A stretch of DNA of 20,211 nucleotides from JBBRDU01 sp038203615 (GTDB taxonomy: Bacteria; Verrucomicrobiota; Verrucomicrobiia; Chthoniobacterales; UBA10450), in contig JBBRDU010000051.1 in the NCBI GenBank assembly GCA_038203615.1, positions 1-20,211 on the forward strand, in the 5' to 3' direction. The position numbers and the translations under genes were made by a program. Within the stretch, counting starts at the first letter, position 1. Each line of letters opens with the position of its first letter. Shown here piece by piece: positions 1 through 8,441 of the stretch. The notes under the pieces are model-generated. The model saw only the letters and a list, made by a program, of their open reading frames with translations. It was not told the origin of the DNA and made no database searches.

Positions 1-1
1 G

Positions 2-115
2 ACGAGCGCCCCGGATCCCGAAGCAATCACCACGACGGACACAGAGCGAATTTATTTCCAGTCAAACGCGTCGGGCAGCCCTCAGCGCTTCTTCCGCCTG
101 CGCAGGGCGCAATAG
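2..115 (+). CDS. 3' end of an exported-protein gene (partial)
   Basis: An open frame enters from the left edge and stops at TAG 113-115, giving about 37 residues. The tail reads IYFQSNASGSPQRFFRLRRAQ in pieces: a short strand-like stretch, then SGSPQRFFRLRRAQ. C-terminal tails of the form QRFFRLR or RFYRVR are common on large secreted proteins of Verrucomicrobia, often closing an immunoglobulin-like or repeat domain; that link is family knowledge recalled, not computed here. The frame is supported by this tail rather than by length, so the call is moderate. Nothing can be said about the rest of the protein. It converges on the minus-strand beta-helix fragment that ends at 379. Confidence 0.5.
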   Translation, partial: TSAPDPEAITTTDTERIYFQSNASGSPQRFFRLRRAQ

Positions 116-378
116 CGCTTCCCCGCGGACCGCCGGAGGGAGTAACTGGTCACGCCGCTCTTGCCTCGGGTCTGATAAGATGCCGTGCCGCAGATTTCAA
201 GAGAACGTCGCCGGCTTTGACGAAGGACTGTGTTTAATGCGAACGACGGAACGTGCCGACGTGCCCTTCGCACCCCGAGATAGCAAAGGTGATTTCGGAA
301 ATTCAGATAATGCGGGATAACCCACGAGGCGGCGACCCTCTCGCTCCTTTTCGGACAGTCGAACTGCGTGGCGATGCG
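116..378. other. Gap between convergent gene ends, no gene seen
   Basis: This stretch separates the plus-strand fragment ending at 115 from the minus-strand beta-helix fragment ending at 379. The short open frames on the minus strand have arginine-rich, low-complexity translations typical of chance reading, and one of them runs into the beta-helix gene in another frame. I found no convincing terminator hairpin or RNA gene here. Confidence 0.5.
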
Positions 379-1077
379 CTAGAAATTCGCGAATGGGTTG
401 GTAGCGGTTGAGGCGGCCTGCACCGGGCCAAACGCCCCGCCCATCGCGGGGTTGTAGTTTCCCGAAGCTACCCCATTGCCGTAACAATTGTTTCGGATGA
501 CCAAATCATTCGACCAGCGGATGCCGGCCTGGCCATTGCCGACGGCCACGTTGCCGTCGATGCGGTTCAGGCCGCCGGGTTGGATTAGATGAAATCCATC
601 CCCCGTATTGTTAGTCGAATTATTGCCGGAAATGACGCAGGAGCTGACAAACTCAAAACCGTTGCCAGCGTTGCCATCCGCGACGCAACCCGTAATCGTA
701 CAATTGCTGCTCACCCGAAAACCAGAACCGAGAAAAGTGCTACTCGACGACACACAGTCCCTTAGAATGCTACCGTAGCCTGTGACAATTCCCCCATTCT
801 TGTTTGCCGAAGCCACGCAGTCTTTTATGACGACTAGAAAACTTGCGTCGATGCCAGTGCTCCCATTCCCGTTGGCGCAGCAATGACTGATTGTGGATTG
901 CGACCCGCCGCTGATTCCAACCGACGTATTTGAAGCTGAAGTGCAGCCCGTGACCGTCGAAGCAGGATCTATAATCAGGCCCGTCCCACCGTTTCCTGTC
1001 GTGATGCAATCCCTTATTACGGAATTGAAACCACCAAACAGGCCGTTGGCGCCATTGGAACGCTTCGCGCTGTCCTA
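379..1077 (-). pseudogene. Right-handed parallel beta-helix protein, 5'-truncated remnant
   Basis: On the minus strand one frame stays open from just after a TAG at 1075-1077 down to the stop at 379-381, about 231 codons. The translation is a run of beta-helix coils rich in Gly, Asn, Ser, Thr and Cys, with repeated units such as IRDCITTGNGGTGLII, VTGCTSASNTSVGI, GNAGNGFEF and NSTNNTGDGFHL. It ends NPFANF, a typical close for this class of exported Verrucomicrobia proteins. No ATG was found in frame upstream; the only usual start is a GTG at 814-816, which would cut the helix in two. There is no signal peptide. The best reading is a gene that has lost its N-terminal half and is probably not functional. 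Start by GTG and a real short protein is less likely. The protein would have been secreted and carbohydrate- or surface-associated, but no enzyme residues can be assigned. Confidence 0.7.
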
Positions 1078-1338
1078 GTTAGAGACCGCACAGCAACTTC
1101 GGCTACGCAAGTCCGGCGCACTACGCGCAACAGCTCACGCCATTCTCGACTCCGGTCGGCAGGGCTCGCCCCTTCGCGAGGATGGAAAAAAACCACCACG
1201 CAAGAATAAACCGAGCAAGAGAGCCCCCCCTAGGCTAGCTCTTCCAGTGCCCAGAAAGGGCGAGTCCCGTCAATTGTGCTCTTAATACAAGAAATTTGGA
1301 GTAAAGGCAGGTCAACAAACCGGCATTCACTAGCGACC
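1078..1338. other. Intergenic region between beta-helix remnant and DUF3604 gene
   Basis: These 261 bases lie between the divergent beta-helix remnant and the DUF3604 gene and should contain the promoter of the three-gene unit that begins at 1339. A run of seven C residues occurs near 1225-1231. Small open frames exist on both strands but overlap known genes in other frames and show no recognisable family. I could not pick out a trustworthy -35/-10 pair. Confidence 0.4.
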
Positions 1339-3291
1339 ATGAAACCCTTCCCCCTCAGAACCCTTAGTCTCGCAGCCATCTTGGCGACGATTCCGGCCTT
1401 TGCATTTGCGCAAAGCGTTACTACAGACATCGGCACGCTCGACAAGGAATCGGCGGAAAAAGTCTTCCCGAAAAAGCGACCCTATTCGCCCTACGCAGGA
1501 CGCAATTTCCCGACACGCCCCTACTTTGGAGATACGCACACGCATACTTCGTTCTCCATGGATGCAGGCGCGTTTGGTTGCAGGCTCGGTCCGAAGGATG
1601 CGTACCGTTTCGCTAAGGGCGAGGAAGTGATGGCTTCGAGTGGTCAGCTGGCAAAACTGTCCCGTCCGCTCGACTTCCTGGTTGTGTCGGATCATTCCGA
1701 TGGCATGGGATTCTTCCCTCAATTAGTGGGTGGCGATCCGGGATTGCTGGCGACGCCGCAGGGTCGCAAATGGTATGACCAAATCAACTCCGGCCAAGGA
1801 GCGAACGCCGCCATTGATATCATCACCAGCTTTGGCAAGGGCCAATTGCCGAAAGGCTTCCCGGTTCCGGGCACAGCCGCCTATCGCAGCGCATGGCGAG
1901 AAACCATCAAAGCGGCGGATGAGGCCAATGAACCTGGCCGCTTCACCGCCTTCATCGGCTACGAGTGGACCTCCAACGCCGGGGGAAACAATCTCCACCG
2001 TAACGTCATCTGGCGGGACAACGGCGCAAAAGCCAGCTTGGTCGAGCCGTTCACGACCCTACCGCCGCAGGGCAGCGCAAATCCGCGGGACTTATGGAAA
2101 TGGATGGCCATGTGCGAGGAAAAAACCGGCGCTGAAATCCTCGCGCTGGCGCACAACGGAAATCTTAGCAACGGTCGCATGTTCCCGATTGTCGAGTCGT
2201 TCACGGGCAAGCAAATTGACCGCGAGTATGCGGAGAATCGCATGCGTTGGGAGCCGCTTTACGAAGTCACTCAGATCAAGGGTGACGGCGAGACGCATCC
2301 ATTCCTCTCGCCGAATGACGAATTTGCGAACTTCGAGCGATGGGACAAGGGCAACCTCGATCTGACTGAGCTGAAAAAGCCGGCGATGCTCGAATTTGAA
2401 TATGCGCGCTCGGCGCTCAAAAACGGTCTGAAGATGGAAGCCATCCTCGGCGTCAATCCGTACAAGTTCGGCATGGTCGGAAGCACGGATGCTCATACTG
2501 CGCTCGCAGCGGTGGAACAAAACAACTTTTTCGGCAAGACGTCCACTTCCGAGCCGAGCGCGGACCGCGCCACGCATCCCTTCATTAAAACGGACAAAGC
2601 CGTCATCATGGGCTGGGAGCAGACCGCGTCGGGCTACGCCGCGGTCTGGGCGACCGAGAATACGCGCGAGGCCATCTTCGACGCGATGAAACGAAAGGAA
2701 GTCTATGCCACGACCGGACCACGAATGGTTGTGCGCTTGTTTGCAAGTTGGGACTTCGAGCCCAAGGACGCGGCGACGCGCAGCCCAGCCCTAGTCGGCT
2801 ATGCCAAGGGTGTCCCGATGGGTGGTGACCTCACGGGCGCGCCCGCCGGGAAGGCTCCGACCTTCCTCGTCGCCGCCCTCAAAGATCCCATCGGGGCCAA
2901 CCTCGACCGCTACCAGATCATCAAGGGCTGGCTCGACGCGAAAGGCGACGCGCAAGAGAAAATCTACGACGTCGCCGTCTCCGGCGACCGCAAGATCGGT
3001 CCGGATGGCCGCTGCAAAGCGCCGGTTGGCGATACCGTCGATGTGCCCAACGCCACTTGGAGCAACACCATTGGAGCTCCCGAGCTGATCGCGGTTTGGA
3101 AGGATCCGGAATTCAATCCGACGCAGCGCGCCTTTTACTATGGCCGGGTCATCGAAATCCCAACGCCGCGTTGGACTGCGTACGACGCCAAATACTTCGC
3201 GGTGAAAATGCCAAAGGAGGCTCCGATGACGACGACCGAGCGTGCGTACACCTCGCCCGTCTGGTATTCGCCCGCTCCGATGACAAAATGA
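1339..3291 (+). CDS. DUF3604 family protein, exported, PHP-like metal hydrolase fold
   Basis: The frame is open further upstream, but ATG 1339 gives a clean signal peptide (MKPFPLRTLSLAAILATIPA, cleavage near AFA-QS), so I chose it; the product is 650 residues, the usual size for DUF3604. Metal-binding signatures are visible in order: GDTHTHTSFSMDAG near residue 65, VVSDHSDGMG near 120, ALAHNGNLSNG near 275 and GSTDAHT near 385. The His/Asp pattern resembles PHP-type phosphoesterases. The reaction of DUF3604 proteins is not established, so the enzyme class is an inference. The predicted location is the periplasm or outside the cell. The stop overlaps the start of the PpiC gene as ATGA, so the two are probably translated together. 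Family proteins are often seen beside sulfatases and HupE/UreJ genes, as here. No strong Shine-Dalgarno is visible before the start. Confidence 0.88.
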   Translation: MKPFPLRTLSLAAILATIPAFAFAQSVTTDIGTLDKESAEKVFPKKRPYSPYAGRNFPTRPYFGDTHTHTSFSMDAGAFGCRLGPKDAYRFAKGEEVMASSGQLAKLSRPLDFLVVSDHSDGMGFFPQLVGGDPGLLATPQGRKWYDQINSGQGANAAIDIITSFGKGQLPKGFPVPGTAAYRSAWRETIKAADEANEPGRFTAFIGYEWTSNAGGNNLHRNVIWRDNGAKASLVEPFTTLPPQGSANPRDLWKWMAMCEEKTGAEILALAHNGNLSNGRMFPIVESFTGKQIDREYAENRMRWEPLYEVTQIKGDGETHPFLSPNDEFANFERWDKGNLDLTELKKPAMLEFEYARSALKNGLKMEAILGVNPYKFGMVGSTDAHTALAAVEQNNFFGKTSTSEPSADRATHPFIKTDKAVIMGWEQTASGYAAVWATENTREAIFDAMKRKEVYATTGPRMVVRLFASWDFEPKDAATRSPALVGYAKGVPMGGDLTGAPAGKAPTFLVAALKDPIGANLDRYQIIKGWLDAKGDAQEKIYDVAVSGDRKIGPDGRCKAPVGDTVDVPNATWSNTIGAPELIAVWKDPEFNPTQRAFYYGRVIEIPTPRWTAYDAKYFAVKMPKEAPMTTTERAYTSPVWYSPAPMTK

Positions 3292-4184
3292 AACTGCTCA
3301 AGGAACCGTTGCTGCATTTCGTCCTGCTCGGGTCGCTCCTTTTCGGCGTTTACGGATGGTTGAATCGAGGGGCTGTCGATTCGCGCGAGGGGCGGCAGGT
3401 GAGAATTACCGAAGGCGACGTGAAGTGGCTGACAGAGACCTGGTCACGACAGTGGCAGCGCCCGCCAACGCGCGATGAGTTGCGCGGTTTGGTGACTGAC
3501 CTTCTGAAGGAGGAGCTACTTGCGCGCGAGGCCCGCGCCATGGGGTTGGACGAGAACGACACCATTGTCCGTCGGCGGCTCGCCCAGAAATTGGAATTCC
3601 TAGTGGCGGATACTTCCCGGCTGGCGGAGCCAACGGAGGACGATTTAAAAAAGTTTTACGCCGCGAATCCCGAGCGGTTTCATACCGACGCGCTTGTTTC
3701 CTTCACGCAGATTTTTTTCAGCCGCGAGAAACGAGCGGATGCGGAGGCGGACGCGCGGACCGCTCTGGTACAACTGGTGCGCGACGAAACGAACGCGGCA
3801 GACTTCGGCGACCCACTGCTGGTCGAGTCGGAAATGCGCGACGCCGACGCTCGGTCGGTGGCCGGCCAATTCGGCCGCGAGTTCGCCAACTCGATCTTCG
3901 CGCTTCCGCCGTGGACCTGGAGCGGCCCGATCGAATCCGGGTACGGTCTGCATCTAGTCCGGGTAACCGAGTTGGCCCCGGGAGGGAAACGGGAGTTCGC
4001 CGAGGTGAAAGCTCAGATTTTGGAACGCTGGCGTGAGCAGCGTCAGCGCGAGGACAATGAAAAGTATTTCGCGAAGCTGACGAAGAAATACGACATTCTG
4101 CTCGATGAAAGCGTTAAGCCGCTGGTCGGACCGATGGGCTTGGAACCACGCCGCTCGAACGACGGACGAACTGCGCCGGAATGA
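3288..4184 (+). CDS. Membrane-anchored PpiC-type peptidyl-prolyl cis-trans isomerase
   Basis: The start ATG 3288-3290 overlaps the DUF3604 stop TGA 3289-3291, and a hydrophobic anchor follows at once (LLHFVLLGSLLFGVYGWL, residues 8-25), which supports this start over the longer open frame. The product is 298 residues. Residues 40-110 form a SurA/PrsA-like helical region (EGDVKWL, RDELRGLVTDLLKEELLAREA). A parvulin-like domain lies at about 135-229 with FTQIFFS, FGREFANSIFALPPWTWSGP and SGYGLHLVRV. A charged helix at 238-262 follows. It probably acts at the periplasmic face as a folding helper. Its place between the DUF3604 and HupE/UreJ genes suggests a client among the exported products of this locus, but the client is not shown by the sequence. 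The last 20 residues look disordered. Confidence 0.88.
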   Translation: MKLLKEPLLHFVLLGSLLFGVYGWLNRGAVDSREGRQVRITEGDVKWLTETWSRQWQRPPTRDELRGLVTDLLKEELLAREARAMGLDENDTIVRRRLAQKLEFLVADTSRLAEPTEDDLKKFYAANPERFHTDALVSFTQIFFSREKRADAEADARTALVQLVRDETNAADFGDPLLVESEMRDADARSVAGQFGREFANSIFALPPWTWSGPIESGYGLHLVRVTELAPGGKREFAEVKAQILERWREQRQREDNEKYFAKLTKKYDILLDESVKPLVGPMGLEPRRSNDGRTAPE

Positions 4185-5245
4185 TCCGGAGAAACAAGAT
4201 GGAGATCCAGTCGTCAATCCGCTCCATCAGTTCCGCGGTTTCGCAGTTGAATGCGCTTCCCCGTGACCTTCTCCGCCTTTGGGTAATTCTGTTTGTTTGC
4301 TTCCTTGTCGCGCCAGCCTCAGCGCACGAATTGCGTCCAGCCTACCTTGAATTACGAGAGACCAAGCCCGGCGAGTTCAAAGTCCTGTGGAAGACCCCGA
4401 TGGTGGGGGACCTGCGCCTTTCACTTTCCCCGGCCTTCTCGGGTGACACCACTGCTGTTACGGAAGTCATCATGCGCACGCCTCCAGGAGCAGCGATCCA
4501 AACCTGGACTCTGCGTGCTCCCAGTTTGCGTGGACAAACGGTTGGAATTCGCGGCCTGGAGGGCACCATGACCGACGCGTTGCTACGAGTGGAATTTGCC
4601 GACGGTTCGTCGTGGACCCAACGGCTGACGGCCCGAATGACTTCGGCGAAAATTCCACTTCGGGAGGCTCCGCTGGCTGTCGCAGGCGTGTATTTCAAGC
4701 TTGGCGGCGAGCATATTCTCACGGGCTTCGACCATCTGCTGTTCATCCTCGCGATGCTCATCATCACGCGGGGTGGTTGGATGCTGGTGAAGACGATTAC
4801 GGCCTTTACGGTGGCGCACAGCGTGACGCTCACTTTGGCCGCGCTCGGCTTTGTGCACGTCCCGCAGCCGCCCGTCGAAGCGGTCATTGCACTGAGCATC
4901 GTTTTTGTGGCGGCCGAAATCGTCCGCGGCCAGCAGGGGCGCAAAGGGATCACGGCAAGCGCGCCGTGGGTGGTCGCATTCACCTTCGGATTGTTGCATG
5001 GACTCGGCTTTGCGGGCGCATTGAGCGAGGTCGGACTGCCGGAGGGAAGCATTCCCCTGGCACTGCTGTTTTTTAGCTTTGGGGTAGAGGCCGGACATTT
5101 CTTATTCGTGGGTGTCGTTCTGTCAGTGATGGCAATTGCGAGGAGAGTAAAGTTGCCGGCTCCGCCCTGGGCCCAGGTTCTACCCCCGTATGCTATCGGC
5201 AGCATCGCGATGTTCTGGCTCATCCAGCGCGTGGCGGCGTTTTGA
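4181..5245 (+). CDS. HupE/UreJ-like integral membrane protein with exported N-terminal domain
   Basis: The product is 354 residues from ATG 4181, which overlaps the PpiC stop as ATGA. A second ATG at 4199 has a better ribosome site (GGAG at 4188-4191, 7-base spacer) and would give 348 residues, so the start is open. A hydrophobic signal (residues 32-48, ending APASA) is followed by a soluble domain beginning HELRPAYLELRE, about 120 residues. The membrane part starts near 175 with HILTGFDHLLFILAM, then TAFTVAHSVTLTLA, FGLLHGLGFAGAL and FGVEAGHFLFVG. His178, Asp184, His185, His213, His273 and His306 lie in or near helices and are likely metal ligands. Relatives are proposed nickel/cobalt permeases; this two-domain branch has no proven substrate. 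There is no hydrogenase or urease gene nearby, so another metal or role is possible. Confidence 0.85.
   Translation: MIRRNKMEIQSSIRSISSAVSQLNALPRDLLRLWVILFVCFLVAPASAHELRPAYLELRETKPGEFKVLWKTPMVGDLRLSLSPAFSGDTTAVTEVIMRTPPGAAIQTWTLRAPSLRGQTVGIRGLEGTMTDALLRVEFADGSSWTQRLTARMTSAKIPLREAPLAVAGVYFKLGGEHILTGFDHLLFILAMLIITRGGWMLVKTITAFTVAHSVTLTLAALGFVHVPQPPVEAVIALSIVFVAAEIVRGQQGRKGITASAPWVVAFTFGLLHGLGFAGALSEVGLPEGSIPLALLFFSFGVEAGHFLFVGVVLSVMAIARRVKLPAPPWAQVLPPYAIGSIAMFWLIQRVAAF
4188..4191 (+). promoter_or_regulatory. Candidate ribosome binding site for a shorter HupE/UreJ start
   Basis: GGAG lies 7 bases before the in-frame ATG 4199. It sits downstream of the overlapping ATG 4181, so it argues for the second start. 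The coupled ATGA start remains possible. Confidence 0.45.
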
Positions 5246-5489
5246 TCCGATTTCCATTGGTTCACTCGCCCTAAGTGAGGTGCACCGTTAGCCTTGCAAG
5301 CCGTGAGTTAAAATCCGGTTGGGAAGGTCGTCTCGCGATTTGGATCCAGGACAATTTTTTGGCAAGCGGCGGTTGGAAATTTTCGTTGCCGGACCATCGG
5401 ACATCCACTAAATCTGGCCCGAGGTTTCCGTCTCGCCGTTGTGATGGTCGCGCCGCGCGATGGGAAAGTTTTATCATCACCCCACATTT

Positions 5490-8045
5490 ATGAACTCGAT
5501 CAAATTTCAAATTCTGAGACCCCTTGGGGCCTTAGCCGTATTTGCGCTGGTCCCGTCGATGCCAGGACAGCAAGCGACGCCCGCTCAGCAAGTGGCTCCC
5601 GTCCCGCAATCCGTGCCCGCCGCACCGACTGCGCCCGCTCCACAGATCACCGGCCAGCCGGGCTCAGCGAGCGCCACGATCACGATCGACGGGAAAACTC
5701 TTCCGCCGACTCCGCTGCCTTTTGGTGGCGTCATCAAGGAAACTGCCGCGGATTCCAAATCGTACTGGCCGCCTCGGGTGGTTCCGCCTAAGGGCGCCCC
5801 GAATGTACTGCTGATTATGACCGATGACCAAGGTTACGGCGTGTCCGGCACCTTCGGCGGGGTGGTTCCGACGCCGGCAATGGACCGGGTGGCCAAGGCG
5901 GGCCTGCGCTACACCCAGTTTCATTCCACCGCGCTTTGCTCGCCGACCCGCGCGGCCCTGATTACGGGCCGCAATCATCATTCGGTGGGCTTCGGCGTGA
6001 TCGGTGAAATGTCCACCGGCTTCCCGGGATATGATTCCGTCATCGGCGTGCAGAACGCCACCATCGGCACCATCCTGCGCGACCACGGCTATGCCACATC
6101 GTGGTTCGGCAAGAATCACAACACTCCCAGCTACCTTTACAGCGCGGCGGGTCCATTCGACCAATGGCCGGTTGGCATGGGCTTCCAATATTTTTACGGG
6201 TTCATGGGCGGTGAGACCGACCAATGGACGCCTTATCTCTATCAGAATACGACACCCATTTTTCCGTGGATCGGCAAGCCCGGGTACAACTTGATTACGG
6301 ATATGGCGGACGAGGCCATCAAGTACATGAGCGGCTTGAATGCGGCCGCGCCCGAAAATCCTTTCTTCGTTTACTATGTTCCGGGCGGAACGCATTCGCC
6401 GCACCAGCCGAAAAAAGAGTGGATTGAAAAGTTCAAAGGCAAGTTCGACATGGGCTGGAACGCCATGCGCGACCAGATCTTCGCCAACCAAAAGCGACTG
6501 GGCGTGATTCCGGCGACTACCCAGCTCACGCCCTGGCCCGATGATCTGCCCAAATGGGAGAAGCTCTCCTTCCTGCAAAAGAAACTCTATGCCCGCGAGG
6601 CGGAGGTCTATGCCGCCTATGTGGCCTACACCGACAATGAAATTGGCCGGGTCATCCAGGCCGTGGAGGACATGGGCAAACTCGACAACACATTGATCAT
6701 CTACATCAGCGGCGACAATGGCACGAGCGCCGAGGGCACTTTGGAAGGTACGTATAACCAGATGACCGCCTACAACGGCATCCTGACCCTCCCCGAGGCG
6801 GTGCAGATGTTGCATTACGAAAGCTGGGGCTCAGACACGACCTATCCACATATGTCGGTGGCGTGGTCCTGGGCGTTCGATACGCCCTTTAAGTGGACCA
6901 AGCAGGTGGCATCCCATTTCGGCGGCACGCGGCAGGGTATGGTCATCTCGTGGCCCGGCCACATCAAGGACGTGGGCGGGGTTCGCTCGCAGTTCCATCA
7001 CATGATCGACATCGTGCCAACCATCCTTGAAGCCACGGGCATTCAGGCCCCTGCGTCGGTCAACGGCGTTGCCCAGAAACCGATCGAAGGTGTCAGCATG
7101 GCGTACACGTTCGACCAGGCTAACGCCACCGCGCCATCCACGCGCAAAACGCAATATTTCGAAATGTTCGCGAACCGGGGCATCTATCATGAAGGCTGGT
7201 ATGCCTGCACGATGCCGCCTGCGCCGCCTTGGGCTATGGGAACGAAAACACTTCCACCCGTCAGCGAGTACAAGTGGGAACTTTACAACCTCACCGAGGA
7301 CTTTTCGCAGAACAATGACCTCGCGGCCAAGAATCCCGACAAGTTAAAGGAGCTGCAGGCGGTCTTCATGACGGAAGCGGGGAAATACCAGGTCTTCCCC
7401 CTCGATAATTCGATCCTGCCGCGCCTAGTGACGCCGCGACCAAGCGCGACCGCCGGGAGGACGGAGTTCACCTACTCGGGTCCTAACCCGAACATTCCCG
7501 TCGGGAATGCTCCCAGCATTTTGAACAAGGATTATACGATCACCGCGGAGATTACCGTCCCCAAGGGCGGCGCGGAGGGAATGATCGCGACGATGGGCGG
7601 CCGCTTTGGCGGCTATGGTCTCTACCTGCTTAAAGGCAAACCGGTCTTTGTTTACAACCTGGTCGATCTGGAGCGCTACCGTTGGGAAGGCGGCGTGGGT
7701 GCCGCTGACTGGTTGGGCAAGTCGCTCGCGCCAGGCAAGCACACCATCGTGTTTGACTTCAAATACGACGGCCCGGGCCCGGGCAAGGGCGGAAGCGGCG
7801 TCATGACGGTCGATGGCAAGGAGTTCGCCCGCAAGAAAATCCCGCATTCGATCCCGTTCCTCATGTCGATCGATGAATCCTTTGACATCGGAAGCGATAC
7901 CCGCTCGCCGGTGGACGACAGCTACAAGCTGCCGTTCCAATTCACTGGGACGATCAACAAGCTAACGTTCAAGCTCGGTCCGGACCAGCTCACGGCAGAG
8001 CAAAAGCAGGAGATGGAGGAACGCCTCGCCCGGGTCACGGACTAG
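5490..8045 (+). CDS. Secreted arylsulfatase (type I, formylglycine) with C-terminal beta-sandwich domain
   Basis: ATG 5490 is preferred over an upstream in-frame start because it begins a signal peptide (MNSIKFQILRPLGALAVFAL). The product is 851 residues. After a Pro/Ala/Gln-rich linker (about 27-60) the sulfatase core starts near 104 with NVLLIMTDDQGYG, giving metal ligands Asp112 and Asp113. Cys150 in LCSPTRAALITGR is the residue oxidised to formylglycine (CxPxR motif). Further active-site candidates are Lys208 and His210 (GKNH), His302 (GGTHSPHQP), Asp409 and Asn410 (SGDNGTS) and Lys471 (FKWTKQ). The core ends near 640. Residues 670-835 form an extra beta-rich domain (DYTITAEITV, GGYGLYLLKG, HTIVFDFKYD) of the concanavalin-like kind often seen on these enzymes. 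It should hydrolyse sulfate esters outside the cytoplasm; the substrate is unknown. It lies 244 bases after the HupE/UreJ gene and is followed by a hairpin. Confidence 0.93.
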   Translation: MNSIKFQILRPLGALAVFALVPSMPGQQATPAQQVAPVPQSVPAAPTAPAPQITGQPGSASATITIDGKTLPPTPLPFGGVIKETAADSKSYWPPRVVPPKGAPNVLLIMTDDQGYGVSGTFGGVVPTPAMDRVAKAGLRYTQFHSTALCSPTRAALITGRNHHSVGFGVIGEMSTGFPGYDSVIGVQNATIGTILRDHGYATSWFGKNHNTPSYLYSAAGPFDQWPVGMGFQYFYGFMGGETDQWTPYLYQNTTPIFPWIGKPGYNLITDMADEAIKYMSGLNAAAPENPFFVYYVPGGTHSPHQPKKEWIEKFKGKFDMGWNAMRDQIFANQKRLGVIPATTQLTPWPDDLPKWEKLSFLQKKLYAREAEVYAAYVAYTDNEIGRVIQAVEDMGKLDNTLIIYISGDNGTSAEGTLEGTYNQMTAYNGILTLPEAVQMLHYESWGSDTTYPHMSVAWSWAFDTPFKWTKQVASHFGGTRQGMVISWPGHIKDVGGVRSQFHHMIDIVPTILEATGIQAPASVNGVAQKPIEGVSMAYTFDQANATAPSTRKTQYFEMFANRGIYHEGWYACTMPPAPPWAMGTKTLPPVSEYKWELYNLTEDFSQNNDLAAKNPDKLKELQAVFMTEAGKYQVFPLDNSILPRLVTPRPSATAGRTEFTYSGPNPNIPVGNAPSILNKDYTITAEITVPKGGAEGMIATMGGRFGGYGLYLLKGKPVFVYNLVDLERYRWEGGVGAADWLGKSLAPGKHTIVFDFKYDGPGPGKGGSGVMTVDGKEFARKKIPHSIPFLMSIDESFDIGSDTRSPVDDSYKLPFQFTGTINKLTFKLGPDQLTAEQKQEMEERLARVTD

Positions 8046-8102
8046 GTAGCGACGTGAAATGAAAACGGCGATCGAGTAGCCAGATTGATCCACAACACTA
8101 GC

Positions 8103-8134
8103 AAGCGGGCAGTTCCGAAAGGGGTTGCCCGCTT
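8103..8134 (+). terminator. Terminator-like hairpin after arylsulfatase 1
   Basis: AAGCGGGCA at 8103-8111 pairs perfectly over 9 bp with TGCCCGCTT at 8126-8134, with a 14-base loop. It begins 58 bases after the sulfatase stop. The sequence after the stem (TGCCTTGT) is only moderately T-rich, so termination strength is uncertain. Confidence 0.6.
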
Positions 8135-8334
8135 TGCCTTGTGGGAGTGACCGCCGATAGACGCAGATTCGCGCAGAGTATTCTCGGAGGAAGAACCACG
8201 CATTTCACACAAATTTTATACGAAAAGAGTCATGTGGTACGGGACGATTTAGCCTGCGGATTCCCGCGTTGCGAGAGTAGCGGTGAGTGCAGCGCGAACT
8301 GAACGAAGCAATGGGCGGACGGGAACTTCGTTTG

Positions 8335-8426
8335 GACGGAATTTACGGAATTAAGAGAATCAGAGGGCAAGCCGTCGCGAAGCTTCTTCGGAGCCTTTGA
8401 ATTCTTTGAATTTCGTTGATTCCGTC
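8335..8426. repeat. Palindromic intergenic element A (inverted arms)
   Basis: A left arm at 8335-8366 starts GACGGAATTTACGGAATTAA. The right arm at 8394-8426, read on the opposite strand, starts GACGGAATCAACGAAATTCA and both finish in AGG. About 25 of 32 positions match by eye, with a 27-base centre. The right arm ends 2 bases before the ribosome binding site of the Sel1 gene, so a transcript crossing it could fold next to that site. It resembles REP- or MITE-like elements; no transposase is nearby. Confidence 0.6.
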
Positions 8427-8428
8427 TT

Positions 8429-8433
8429 AAGGA
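8429..8433 (+). promoter_or_regulatory. Ribosome binding site of the Sel1 gene
   Basis: AAGGA lies 8 bases before ATG 8442. It is one of the clearer Shine-Dalgarno sequences in a window where most genes lack one, and it directly follows palindromic element A. Confidence 0.6.
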
Positions 8434-8441
8434 TTTAGACC

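Larger units (their letters stand above)
8046..8441. other. 396-base intergenic region before the Sel1 gene
   Basis: It contains the hairpin at 8103-8134, a degenerate GACGCAGATTCGCGCAGAG-like stretch near 8160-8178 of the kind scattered in intergenic DNA of related genomes, and the palindromic element at 8335-8426. No coding frame is convincing. The promoter of the Sel1 gene is presumably here; I could not place it. Confidence 0.5.

Noticed and set aside
197..487. Minus-strand 96-codon open frame at the left end
   Set aside because: It overlaps the end of the beta-helix frame in another phase, and its translation has no family signal.
1230..1445. Minus-strand frame ending WALEELA before the DUF3604 gene
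   Set aside because: Half of it lies opposite the DUF3604 signal-peptide region and the rest is too short to recognise.
4181..5245. Reading the HupE/UreJ gene as a hydrogenase or urease accessory gene
   Set aside because: No hydrogenase or urease gene is in the window and the two-domain form differs from classic HupE; only the family name is kept.
5664..6815. Long minus-strand open frame of 383 codons inside sulfatase 1
   Set aside because: It is the opposite strand of a strongly conserved sulfatase core; GC-rich coding DNA often leaves such frames open.
8159..8178. Two loose copies of an ACGCAGA-type unit
   Set aside because: Only two imperfect units are present, too few to call a tandem repeat or CRISPR-like array.
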